NCBI GenBank assembly: GCA_021792115.1
Contig: JAJYVI010000004.1
Coordinates: 1 to 25,055 of the forward strand
DNA from: Microcaldota archaeon
GTDB taxonomy: Archaea; Micrarchaeota; Micrarchaeia; Micrarchaeales; Micrarchaeaceae
Direction: 5' to 3'
DNA length: 25,055 nt
Below are positions 17,267 to 24,447 of this stretch, one piece after another (positions within the stretch are counted from its first letter, which is position 1; each line of letters begins with the position of its first letter). The position numbers and the translations under genes were made by a program. The notes beneath the pieces were generated by a model. That model was not told the DNA's origin, did no database searches, and saw nothing but the letters and a program-made list of their open reading frames with translations.

Positions 17267-17417
17267 TCCAAATCTCGCAAATTCTTCTGCATGCAATTGA
17301 ATAATGCAAAGCACCACCATGCTGCACCTTCTCGGATAATGTAATCCAGAATATACTATAATAAGTAATAGTAGAGGATGAATGATAGGCAAATAGAGAA
17401 ACATAATAATATAAAAT

Positions 17418-17429
17418 AATATAAAAAGA
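17418..17429 (+). promoter_or_regulatory. TATA-type promoter of the NFACT gene
   Basis: TAATATAAAAAG centred about 27 bases before the ATG at 17450. At this spacing archaeal transcription would start at or next to the ATG, giving a leaderless mRNA, which fits the lack of a Shine-Dalgarno site there. Confidence 0.5.
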
Positions 17430-17449
17430 GCACATAAAAAGAGAATAAA

Positions 17450-18577
17450 ATGCACAGTCTTTCAGGTCTTGAAATAAGTAAACTCGTAAGCGAATTTACA
17501 AGCCTAGAAGGCGCGTACATTGAAAAATTCTACGAACTTCAAAAAAATTCTTTCAGATTGCGCATGAAAAAAAACACTCAGATAAACATAGAGTGCGATA
17601 TTCCTGATAGAATCTATATAACTTCCTATATAACGCAGTCAGAATCTGCGACGAACTTTGCGATTGCAGTGCGCAAGCATATAAGCGGCTTAAGAGTAAA
17701 TAAAATATATCAATTGAACAATGACAGGATAGTTGTATTTAACTTAAAAGGAAAGGAAATTGAAAAAAATCTGATTTTTGAACTTTTTGGAAGGGGCAAT
17801 GTTATTATAACCGACACTTCTATGAAGATATTACTCTGCTATGATGTGCATGATTTCAAGGATCGGCAAATACGCCCAGGCAAAGAATATATTACACCTG
17901 CAAACAGCTTTGTTGGCAGCATTGAAGAGCTTGCGCACATATTCCCAAAATGCAAAAAAGAATTTATTGAAAATGCAGAAACCAGCAGATCCCAAAAATT
18001 GATAGTATTTTTGATTAAATACCTAAATTTTGGACCTATATATATAGAAGATGCACTACTGAGAGCAGGAATAGATCCAAAGCAGGATATCCAACAAGCA
18101 ATTGATGACACCAAAATACTTTCTGCCTTATCACAGGAATTCAATAATCTTAACCTTGCCTATACAATATATTTCAATCAAGGACAGATTGAGGACTACT
18201 CTATTTTAAAGCTGAAAAAATATGAAGGATTTGAAGAAAAAGAGTTCATGGTATTCAATGAGCTCATGGATTATATTGCGCAGAATTATGTGCAACCCGC
18301 GCAACCAGGTGCAAAGCAAAAACTTAACCCTGAAATTGAGGAAACTGAAAACAGCATAAAAAAACAGCAAAAGCTCTTTGAGCAGAATAAAATAGAATTG
18401 CAGGCTGCTAAAGATGCCGGAGAAACTATATTCAGAAATATGCAGCTTATTAATGCTGTACTTGCTGCAGCAAGAGAAAACAAGAACATAACCTTGGATA
18501 GACTTCAAGAAATGTTTCCAGAGATTAAGGTGCTCTCAGTTGACCTGAAGAAAAAAACAATCGATGTTGAACTGTAG
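17450..18577 (+). CDS. Truncated NFACT/Rqc2 (NEMF) homolog lacking NFACT-R
   Basis: Protein of 375 residues. The N-terminal NFACT-N domain begins with the typical LSGLEISKLVSEF and runs through IYITSYITQSES, FELFGRGNVII and the CYDVHDFKDRQIRPG segment. Then come a helix-hairpin-helix region (about 180-230) and a coiled-coil stretch rich in Glu, Lys and Gln (about 285-345). Normal archaeal members run to 600 or more residues with the NFACT-R RNA-binding domain; here the frame stops at VDLKKKTIDVEL, followed by TAG TAA. The ribosome-binding half is kept and the domain needed for Ala-tailing on stalled 60S/50S subunits is gone. Either a split gene with NFACT-R elsewhere or a reduced form. Confidence 0.82.
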   Translation: MHSLSGLEISKLVSEFTSLEGAYIEKFYELQKNSFRLRMKKNTQINIECDIPDRIYITSYITQSESATNFAIAVRKHISGLRVNKIYQLNNDRIVVFNLKGKEIEKNLIFELFGRGNVIITDTSMKILLCYDVHDFKDRQIRPGKEYITPANSFVGSIEELAHIFPKCKKEFIENAETSRSQKLIVFLIKYLNFGPIYIEDALLRAGIDPKQDIQQAIDDTKILSALSQEFNNLNLAYTIYFNQGQIEDYSILKLKKYEGFEEKEFMVFNELMDYIAQNYVQPAQPGAKQKLNPEIEETENSIKKQQKLFEQNKIELQAAKDAGETIFRNMQLINAVLAAARENKNITLDRLQEMFPEIKVLSVDLKKKTIDVEL

Positions 18578-18649
18578 TAAATATTCAAGAGTAATGTAAA
18601 ATCAATGCATTTAGAAAAGCATATAAAAAGATGAACTGCGATATAAAAG

Positions 18650-18685
18650 CTATAGAGTGCATGAAGCCTATAAAGTGCATAAAGC
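18650..18685 (+). repeat. Tandem 18-bp direct repeat
   Basis: Two adjoining 18-base units, CTATAGAGTGCATGAAGC and CTATAAAGTGCATAAAGC, match at 16 positions. Related ATGCATAATGCACATAAAGG follows. They sit in the promoter region of the AMMECR1 gene, so they may be binding sites or a simple slippage duplication. Confidence 0.45.
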
Positions 18686-18761
18686 AGTAATGCATAATGC
18701 ACATAAAGGTCTGCCCTATTCATGCTAAGCAAGTCTTTTAGATATGGAATGGTGTTACAAA

Positions 18762-19397
18762 ATGCATGTTTATGATCTAAAGAAAGGCGAATTTCTAGTT
18801 CGAGCCGCAAGGATGTCAATAGAACTTTATCTGAAAAATCCTCATTTTGACAGAAACATGGTCAAAAATACGCTTAAAAATTTCAATGAGCATAATGGAT
18901 TGTTTGTTACGCTCGAATATTATATGACACAGGAATTGAGAGGCTGCATAGGATTTATAGGAAAAAATCAGGAGATAAAAGACAGTATTGTAGATGCTGC
19001 ACTGTCTGCAGCATTCGAAGATCCACGATTCATCCCAGTTTCTCTGCATGAACTTGATAATATCATAATAGAAGTATCAATTCTCTCTGAAATGGTAAAA
19101 ATAAAAGGTGATAAAGATAAGATCATACGTGCAGTCAAAGTTGGACGAGACGGATTAATGATAAAATATGGGATATATTCAGGATTGCTGCTTCCTAATG
19201 TTGCAACTGACGAAGGCTGGGGTGCAGAAGAATTCCTTGAAAATGTATGTATTAAAGCAGGTCTTAAAAAAGAGTACTGGTCCTATCCAAACGTAGATTT
19301 GTATATATTCCAGACGCAGAGATTCAAAGAAACTGATCCGAATGGAAAGGTGATTGAGATAAAATCTGAATTAGAAAATAACAAAAAAGTTAAATAA
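18762..19397 (+). CDS. AMMECR1-domain protein
   Basis: Protein of 211 residues from the ATG at 18762, which has GGTG seven bases upstream like the ftsZ start; an in-frame ATG at 18744 has none. The family hallmark LRGCIG lies after the first third, then AALSAAFEDPRF, EVSILSE, GRDGLMIKYG and GLLLPNVATDEGWGAEEFLE, all typical of the universally conserved AMMECR1 fold. The molecular function of this family is not settled. Length and motif order are complete. Confidence 0.92.
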   Translation: MHVYDLKKGEFLVRAARMSIELYLKNPHFDRNMVKNTLKNFNEHNGLFVTLEYYMTQELRGCIGFIGKNQEIKDSIVDAALSAAFEDPRFIPVSLHELDNIIIEVSILSEMVKIKGDKDKIIRAVKVGRDGLMIKYGIYSGLLLPNVATDEGWGAEEFLENVCIKAGLKKEYWSYPNVDLYIFQTQRFKETDPNGKVIEIKSELENNKKVK

Positions 19398-19473
19398 TAA
19401 GTTGCAATTAATAAATAATCTTTAAAATGCAAACCTCAACTATAAGACAATGGAAGACATATAAAATAAATAT

Positions 19474-19579
19474 GGGCTTGTAGCTTAGCCTGGTTGGAGC
19501 GCCTGACTGATATTTGTTTTTAATAAAATAAAAATAAATAGACATCAGGAGGTCGAGAGTTCAAATCTCTCCAGGCCCA
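19474..19579 (+). tRNA. tRNA-Ile (anticodon GAT) with 31-nt intron
   Basis: Exons are 19474-19512 and 19544-19579. Acceptor arms GGGCTTG and CAGGCCC pair with one G-T; discriminator A at 19579. Anticodon stem CCTGA/TCAGG encloses loop CTGATAA once the intron is removed, giving GAT at 19508-19510 plus 19511 (G34 A35 T36). The intron at 19513-19543, between positions 37 and 38, folds into a bulge-helix-bulge: three-base bulges TAT and ACA around a short CTG/TAG helix, and an outer eight-pair stem of T-rich 19514-19521 with A-rich 19530-19537. It is the canonical splice position for archaeal tRNA endonuclease. Accessory DNA begins right after this gene. Confidence 0.93.
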
Positions 19580-19586
19580 TTTTCTT

Positions 19587-19680
19587 GGGGGGTTATATAT
19601 AACTCACTCAAATGTCCCCCTATTTTTACCGTCGAAGCCAAATTTTGTCGTCGGTAAATTCCGTGTTTCTTAAAAACGGG
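19587..19680. repeat. Cluster of inverted repeats downstream of tRNA-Ile
   Basis: Three candidate hairpins in a row: GGGGG (19588-19592) with CCCCC (19616-19620) around the perfect palindrome GTTATATATAAC (19592-19603); TTTACCG (19625-19631) with CGGTAAA (19652-19658); and CCGTGTTT with AAAACGG near 19661-19680. No gene is here. It could be a structured RNA, an attachment/junction region, or an element of a former replicon. Confidence 0.4.
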
Positions 19681-19722
19681 ATTCTAACAAAGTTTTAGCA
19701 TAGAGGAAGCCCTATTTGAAAG

Positions 19723-19863
19723 TTATGGGTTCGAAATTACTTTGATGAATTTCTCAAAATAAGGAATTACAGTTGCAAACCAACCTTGCGAATAAAGATA
19801 TGCAATTACTATTGAGACTATCACGATAACAATGATTATACCCTCTTTAGCTTTATTTTCCAT
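19723..19863 (-). CDS. Small single-span membrane protein, 46 aa
   Basis: Starts MENKAKEG, then a strongly hydrophobic helix (IIIVIVIVSIVIAYLY, residues 9-24), a short aromatic linker and a polar tail ending in ISNP. The predicted topology is a charged N-terminus, one membrane span and a short amphipathic end. The ATG overlaps the stop of a preceding short frame as TAATG, with GAGG upstream. It is the last gene of a minus-strand run with the two membrane proteins at 20036-21930, so it may be a small subunit of the same assembly. No family recognised. Confidence 0.6.
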   Translation of the reverse strand: MENKAKEGIIIVIVIVSIVIAYLYSQGWFATVIPYFEKFIKVISNP

Positions 19864-19986
19864 TACTTCGCCTCAGTATCCTTATCACTAGCTAGTTTAG
19901 TAGACTTATGATATTCAATTCCTCAGTGCGATCTTTTGTGTATATCTTATCTTTACATTAGCAGTAACACGATATGAATATAGCAT
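19863..19986 (-). pseudogene. Possible frameshifted micro-ORF
   Basis: An ATG at 19986 opens 23 coding-like codons (MLYSYRVTANVKIRY...) that stop at 19915. A second frame then continues at the overlap as IEYHKSTKLASDKDTEAK, ending in a TAA that overlaps the ATG of the 46-residue membrane peptide. One frameshift would join them into a ~41-residue basic protein. The chain of overlaps looks operon-like, but the pieces are too short to be sure they are genes. Confidence 0.25.
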
Positions 19987-20035
19987 AATAAATCTAAAAA
20001 AGAAATAATCAACTACTTCACATTTAAAATAATAT

Positions 20036-21481
20036 TTATGATATTAATTCTTTTATCTCATTTATTTTCTTTTTAAATGCTTCTAATTCCACCTGAGTTT
20101 GTTTGAACTTGTTAACTTCTTCAAGGTCATTTAATGTTCTTAGAGCTTCATTATATTTGGATTCTAATCCCTCTGTTTGTTTTATAACATCTAAGTTGTA
20201 TTTTATATGATATTCAGATTCTATTATCTTAGAGTATAAAATTCTGAGCAATAAGGGATCATATTTAGCTACAAGTGTGTCGTAGAGATTACAATATGCA
20301 TCAAGTCTTCTGGGTATAAATTCATACAGTTTATCTATAAATTCTCTAGCCTCTTTATTTAAGTCTTTATCGAAATGATTAAAAGTATCACTAAGTATAT
20401 CATTACTGACGCCACCCAATATATTTATCTCCATAGATGTTTTCTCCCACCATGGATTATTCATGTTTAGTGATTCTCTGAGAGGTTCAGATTTAGGTAA
20501 AGGCGCCACTACTGGATCAAAATCTATATATTGTAATCTTTCTTTCATGTTTATCTGTAACTTATTAATATTATTCTCCAGTTCCTTGAAATGTTCCTCT
20601 GTTATCTGTAAATCCTTTAATTTTTTCGCTTTACTAATGTCTTTTAGAATGAGATTCAGTCGTCTAAGCACAAGAAGTATTCCAAGTAATCCTAAGATGA
20701 ATAACGAGATTGAAAGTGCATTTATTAAAGCTGAAATATTCAATGGCACTTTTATAGCATTACTTGTAACTAAACTCAAAAAATCTGTATTAACTGTTAT
20801 TGAACTGGTCTTAATTTGTTCTCCAGTATAACTTATATAAAGTGTTATTATCAAAAGCGAGATAAGGAAGGCAATAAATATTGTTAATAATTGACTAGAT
20901 AGCTTATTCGCAGTATCCCTTCTTAGTTTATCAAAAACAGGAAGCCCAAGTACAGAGATGGTGCTTGAGATTAATAGGATTTCTTCTAAACTGTATATGT
21001 TTTTTACCAAGGAAGCTGTATAAGTCGGCAAGTAATAGGCTACCAATGCTGAAATTATAACTATAACTAGAACTTTTAACCCTACTATTCTGATTATTAT
21101 TTTTGTTGTTATAACAAGAAACAGTAATAGCGTGCTGATTGTTAGATACATCAAAGCTGATATCATAGCTATTGCAAAAATCCCCGGAGAATAAAACTTT
21201 GTTATGTATAAAATCGAGCCTGCCAGAATTAGACTAATCAGAGAATATACGAAGAAGATGTATACCCATTTATTCTGTTTTCTAAGTAAAATTAAAAGAT
21301 TAATTATTGCAATTGCTAATAGTATATATAGGAAATATTCTCCATAGCCAGAAAATAGGATAAGGGATGAAATCAAAATCGAAAGTAGTAGAAATGGAAT
21401 AAGTAATATTACCAAGTGTTTAGTAGTTGAAAGATACGGTTTAATCTTTTCTTTAATATGCTTTAGTTGCATTAAAATCAT
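20036..21481 (-). CDS. Multi-span membrane protein with cytoplasmic coiled-coil domain
   Basis: Protein of 481 residues from the ATG at 21481, which overlaps the upstream stop as ATGA and has GGAG nine bases before it; a TTG six codons upstream is possible but less likely. About eight hydrophobic spans fill roughly the first 275 residues, with a polar loop (TGEQIKTSSITVNTD) before the last. The remaining ~200 residues are soluble, with heptad-rich helices at about 280-310 and 430-481, and a central NNPWWEKTSMEI segment. No family recognised. With the coupled 150-residue membrane protein it probably forms one complex, with its coiled coil inside the cell; function unknown. Confidence 0.75.
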   Translation of the reverse strand: MILMQLKHIKEKIKPYLSTTKHLVILLIPFLLLSILISSLILFSGYGEYFLYILLAIAIINLLILLRKQNKWVYIFFVYSLISLILAGSILYITKFYSPGIFAIAMISALMYLTISTLLLFLVITTKIIIRIVGLKVLVIVIISALVAYYLPTYTASLVKNIYSLEEILLISSTISVLGLPVFDKLRRDTANKLSSQLLTIFIAFLISLLIITLYISYTGEQIKTSSITVNTDFLSLVTSNAIKVPLNISALINALSISLFILGLLGILLVLRRLNLILKDISKAKKLKDLQITEEHFKELENNINKLQINMKERLQYIDFDPVVAPLPKSEPLRESLNMNNPWWEKTSMEINILGGVSNDILSDTFNHFDKDLNKEAREFIDKLYEFIPRRLDAYCNLYDTLVAKYDPLLLRILYSKIIESEYHIKYNLDVIKQTEGLESKYNEALRTLNDLEEVNKFKQTQVELEAFKKKINEIKELIS

Positions 21482-21930
21482 CTCTTGCTCCTTTTCCAAA
21501 AAAAATTTACGAGCACCACAACAATATATAGGATGGTAATCAAAACTGTAAATGGGAAAACCAAATTGAAATGTCCCACATCATTTGCATAAATAACAAG
21601 CCAAAATGTTCCATAATCAAACCCAATAATGGAAAGAAATAGGGACAAGCTTACAAGATACTTGAAATATCTAGAGTAAATATATGATAAGGAAAATATA
21701 AACCATGAAAATAGAAATAAAATAAATACAGGTTGTAGATTGTCAATAAACACTTTGGTAAAGCAAACTAAAGGCGAACTAGCCGTCGGGCACCTGATAG
21801 TAAGTCCAGGGTTACCTTGTGTCTCAATCTGAGATACATTTGTGAAAACTAATCCCAACAACGCAAATATCAACGGAGCAGATATAATAAAGATTTCTAC
21901 TGCCTTAGTTATCTCATTTGTTTCGGCCAT
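21478..21930 (-). CDS. Four-span membrane protein, coupled to the coiled-coil membrane protein
   Basis: Protein of 150 residues with hydrophobic spans near 12-30, 65-82, 88-108 and 118-142. An outside loop between spans one and two carries two cysteines (IRCPTASSPLVCF) that could form a disulfide. The C-terminus is basic (WKRSKR). Its TGA overlaps the next ATG as ATGA, so production of the two is linked. The start lies two bases after the remnant of a Cas1-like tail. No family recognised. Confidence 0.72.
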   Translation of the reverse strand: MAETNEITKAVEIFIISAPLIFALLGLVFTNVSQIETQGNPGLTIRCPTASSPLVCFTKVFIDNLQPVFILFLFSWFIFSLSYIYSRYFKYLVSLSLFLSIIGFDYGTFWLVIYANDVGHFNLVFPFTVLITILYIVVVLVNFFWKRSKR

Positions 21931-21932
21931 TT

Positions 21933-22022
21933 TTACATCCTATTTCTTACTTTGCTATAAATCTTGATTCGTTTCCCTTCTTTTATATGTTTCTGCATAT
22001 ACCACAGAGTTGACTTATTCTT
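21933..22022 (-). pseudogene. Fragment of a Cas1-like C-terminus (copy B)
   Basis: About 29 codons read KNKSTLWYMQKHIKEGKR and then IKIYSKVRNRM before a stop. The same tail ends the frame at 24064-24447, and the two share 40 identical bases (21980-22019 and 24114-24153). The STLWY...GKRIKIY pattern resembles the last residues of archaeal Cas1 proteins, as I remember that family. Upstream of it the frame breaks by a one-base length difference relative to the other copy, and no start or catalytic core is present. Ends two bases before the 150-residue membrane protein gene. Confidence 0.55.
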
Positions 22023-22036
22023 TATATAACAATTAT

Positions 22037-22101
22037 ATTTTAAATATTTTTTATTTATTAAATTTAAACATAACACATCTAAAAATTTATTACTAAATTT
22101 A
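22037..22101. repeat. AT-rich direct repeat, copy 1
   Basis: Matches 23762-23829 in the same orientation over about 65 bases with small indels. The shared core includes TTTATTTATTAAATTTAAAC and a TTACTAAATTTA end. It ends 39 bases before the ATG at 22141, so it is likely to overlap that operon's promoter. Composition is extreme, but the shared order of blocks exceeds chance resemblance. Confidence 0.55.
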
Positions 22102-22140
22102 TTAGAAAAATATAAATTTCAATAGTTCCTAATTCATAGT

Positions 22141-22599
22141 ATGACCCGAAGACATCATGATTATTATAAGCATCATTATAACAATTACTATTTACATAAG
22201 ACACCTAAAAGATTATTATCACCAAAAATTAAGGTACTTATAATAATATTATTATTTGGAAGCCTAATCTATCTTCTCTTATTTAATCCAAAACTTCCAG
22301 TAGTAGTTTTCAAATTTTTATCACCAATAATCTATATCTTAGAAATTGCTTTTTTGATTATAGGTTTGATGGTATTAAATCAAATAAGACTAGGTTCTTC
22401 GGACTTAGGGGTATGGGTAATGGGTCTCTCTGGTATAGGGCTTATAATATTTGGTATTCTTTATTATTTTGCTGCAAGTTTTACACGCCAACCTTATAAT
22501 TATTATAATTTTTGGTTAGCAGTAATTTTTGTAATATTTGGTGTTTTTGCAATGTTTAGAGCTCGTAGAAGATATGGACAGTTTGTCTATGTGAGGTAA
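22141..22599 (+). CDS. Four-span membrane protein with His/Tyr-rich N-terminus
   Basis: Protein of 152 residues. The first 25 residues are crowded with His and Tyr (RRHHDYYKHHYNNYYLHK), then four hydrophobic spans at about 30-47, 54-77, 86-108 and 121-138, and a basic tail (RARRRYGQF). The His/Tyr cluster could bind metal or a polyanion; this is inference. No family recognised. The glycine-rich protein gene starts four bases after the stop, and its protein also begins with a short His/Tyr patch (RYHQYYEQK), so the two likely work together at the cell surface. Confidence 0.7.
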   Translation: MTRRHHDYYKHHYNNYYLHKTPKRLLSPKIKVLIIILLFGSLIYLLLFNPKLPVVVFKFLSPIIYILEIAFLIIGLMVLNQIRLGSSDLGVWVMGLSGIGLIIFGILYYFAASFTRQPYNYYNFWLAVIFVIFGVFAMFRARRRYGQFVYVR

Positions 22600-22603
22600 T
22601 ATT

Positions 22604-23584
22604 ATGAGATATCATCAATATTATGAACAAAAAAATAAAAAGAAATCAATTAATACAAAGCTACTTTTAGGAATAATCATTTTAGTACTCCTTGGTTTTA
22701 TAATTTTTAATCAAAGCCAAATACCATCCAAAACATCAATTTCTGTAGCTAAAAATTTAACATCAATACCTATAAATTCAACTGTAAATAAAAGTATTAG
22801 CATTAAAGCAGTATACAACCCAACTAGTTATAATGGTCAGGCACCAGTAATATTTACGCAGACAACCACATTGATTGGAAATATAATAACCACTAATAAC
22901 ATAACTATTTTATTACGTGGTGTTGTCATTAATACAGAAGGTTATAGCTTAATTTCAGGAGAAACATTTAATAATCAAGGAAGTATAGTTCCTGGTTTAG
23001 CTAACAATAGTGGCGAGAATGTTCCTTATTCCTACGGTGGTAGTGGAGGAGGTGGATGGGCTTTTGGCTGTGGCAATGCTGCTGGTGGTTCTACAGCAGA
23101 TAATGGAGGAGCCACAGTAGTAACAGGTGGCTCAGGCCTGAACAACGGTTTTAATCAGGCTGCTGGCAATGGAGCTTCAGGTGCTTCACCAGTTCCTACA
23201 TTGAATAATTTAGATATTCAGATCATGTATAACAATAGCATGCAACAATATTTAAAAGGCGCAGGTGGCGGATCAGCAACAAATTGCGGCAGTATTGAAA
23301 CTGGTGGTAGTGGTTCTTATGGTGTGTATATCCAAGCTAACAGAGTCATAGCAGGAATGATTGATACTGCTGGACAATCTGGCTCAGGAGCCAGTGAAGA
23401 AGCCAGTGGCGGAGGTGGAGGAGGTGTAATATTAATAAGCTACGGCTTGGGTGGCTATCTTTCAGGTTCATATAACTACAGCGGTGGAGGGGCTGGAATA
23501 GCTGGTTATGGGAAAGCAGGTATAGGCGGGCCTGGGGGGATTATAATCTATAATTACAGTTCATCACCCCCAATAACATCATAA
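22604..23584 (+). CDS. Glycine-rich surface protein (putative beta-solenoid adhesin-like)
   Basis: Protein of 326 residues: cytoplasmic RYHQYYEQKNKKK, one anchor span at about 19-38, then a Ser/Thr/Asn-rich, beta-prone section and a long glycine-rich half with clusters such as GGSGGGGWAF and SGGGGGGVILISYG. The alternation of glycine runs with short hydrophobic strands (VILIS, GIIIYNY) resembles glycine-rich beta-helix surface proteins of small archaea. Several N-x-S/T sequons suggest an exported glycoprotein. Only two cysteines (in GCGNA and NCGS) are seen. GAGGTAA just before the ATG serves as its ribosome site. No C-terminal anchor. Exact family not assigned. Confidence 0.72.
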   Translation: MRYHQYYEQKNKKKSINTKLLLGIIILVLLGFIIFNQSQIPSKTSISVAKNLTSIPINSTVNKSISIKAVYNPTSYNGQAPVIFTQTTTLIGNIITTNNITILLRGVVINTEGYSLISGETFNNQGSIVPGLANNSGENVPYSYGGSGGGGWAFGCGNAAGGSTADNGGATVVTGGSGLNNGFNQAAGNGASGASPVPTLNNLDIQIMYNNSMQQYLKGAGGGSATNCGSIETGGSGSYGVYIQANRVIAGMIDTAGQSGSGASEEASGGGGGGVILISYGLGGYLSGSYNYSGGGAGIAGYGKAGIGGPGGIIIYNYSSSPPITS

Positions 23585-24063
23585 TACATATCTTACTTTT
23601 TTAATTAGTAAGTTTATTAAACTTATCCACACTTAATTCTGTTTCTCTTATTATGGTTCTTATCATGCCTTTACCTATACCTGTGGACTAAAACCACTAT
23701 CATGCTTTCAGGATTTCTCTCTATTGATGATTAGTACACCTAGAATAACAAGCTATATTAAATTTTAAATATTATTCTTTTATTTATTAAATTTAAACAT
23801 AATATCTCTAAACACTATTACTAAATTTAATTTGTCTATATTAATTATAAAATATTTTTAAACATTTTAAATAAAATTTTAAACGAATAAAGATATTTAA
23901 TTAAACATAATTAATTACTGATAGTATAAACATAAAAAAATAATTAAGTATCATTATAATTTATTTTCATGTTCAGTAATATTTTATTATTTTATTTAAC
24001 GTTTTCCTATTCAATACTATGTTATCTACTTCTTAAATCTATCAAATAAACTCATAAACACCA
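23585..24063. other. 479-base AT-rich gap without a convincing gene
   Basis: Contains the second AT-rich direct repeat, a small GTGG/CCAC hairpin near 23683-23697 and long stretches of A and T. Only tiny frames occur (at most about 21 codons). It might be a leader or spacer of a lost CRISPR or mobile element, since it adjoins the Cas1-like remnant, but no array repeats are present. Confidence 0.5.
23762..23829. repeat. AT-rich direct repeat, copy 2
   Basis: Partner of the repeat at 22037-22101, same orientation, with TTTATTTATTAAATTTAAAC and TTACTAAATTTA blocks conserved and a few substitutions and indels between. It lies downstream of the glycine-rich protein gene rather than at a start, so it is not simply a shared promoter. 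The pair brackets the two-gene cargo. Confidence 0.5.
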
Positions 24064-24447
24064 TTACTTGATTTTATCCATAATCTTGTCATAAACCTTA
24101 ATTCTCTTTCTCTCTTTTATATGTTTCTGCATATACCACAGAGTTGACTTATTTATGTATAACCGTTTGTGGTCTTCTGGCGTTAGGCTAAGCACCTTAC
24201 TGCGAACATTTGTGTTATCAGTTCTATTTATCTCGAATTGTAGTATACTGAACTGAATCTTGTCCAACTTGCCTATTATGTAGTTTACCAGCAACTTAGC
24301 GTTTTCGTAAAGGATATTCTGATAACTGTAGTATTTGCCGTTGTAGAAAGCCCCCTCAAACGCAATGTTTTTATACTTTATTATGTATATTTTAATATAA
24401 GCTATTGCATGTAGATGCAATAGGTTGGTGGTTGTAATGAAAAACAA
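24064..24447 (-). pseudogene. Cas1 C-terminal remnant (copy A)
   Basis: Open frame of 127 codons with no proper N-terminus. From about residue 25, EGAFYNGKYYSYQNILYENA and then KLLVNYIIGK fit the segment near the end of Cas1 helical domains, and LTPEDHKRLYINKSTLWY with KRIKVYDKI fits the basic helix-turn-helix-like tail of archaeal Cas1. The catalytic Glu/His/Asp core that would lie upstream is absent; upstream sequence is the promoter and start of an oppositely oriented gene. It therefore cannot be an active integrase. Assignment is from remembered family pattern, so moderately sure; a casposase tail is the main alternative. Confidence 0.55.

Noticed and set aside
16654..17292. 212-codon frame antisense to the GGGP synthase gene
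   Set aside because: Shadow of a clearly conserved gene on the plus strand; no family motif and no ribosome site.
19728..19740. GGGTTCGAA resembling a tRNA T-loop, as a candidate att copy
   Set aside because: Flanks do not match the tRNA-Ile T arm, whose loop is TTCAAAT, and the bases encode the end of the 46-aa peptide on the other strand.
23601..23666. 21-codon minus-strand frame starting MIRTIIRETELS in the AT-rich gap
   Set aside because: It reads like protein but is too short, has no ribosome site and no recognisable relative; possibly a gene fragment, not listed as a CDS.
23860..24060. Possible CRISPR leader or degenerate array beside the Cas1-like remnant
   Set aside because: No regularly spaced direct repeats of 24-40 bases are present; the stretch is only AT-rich.
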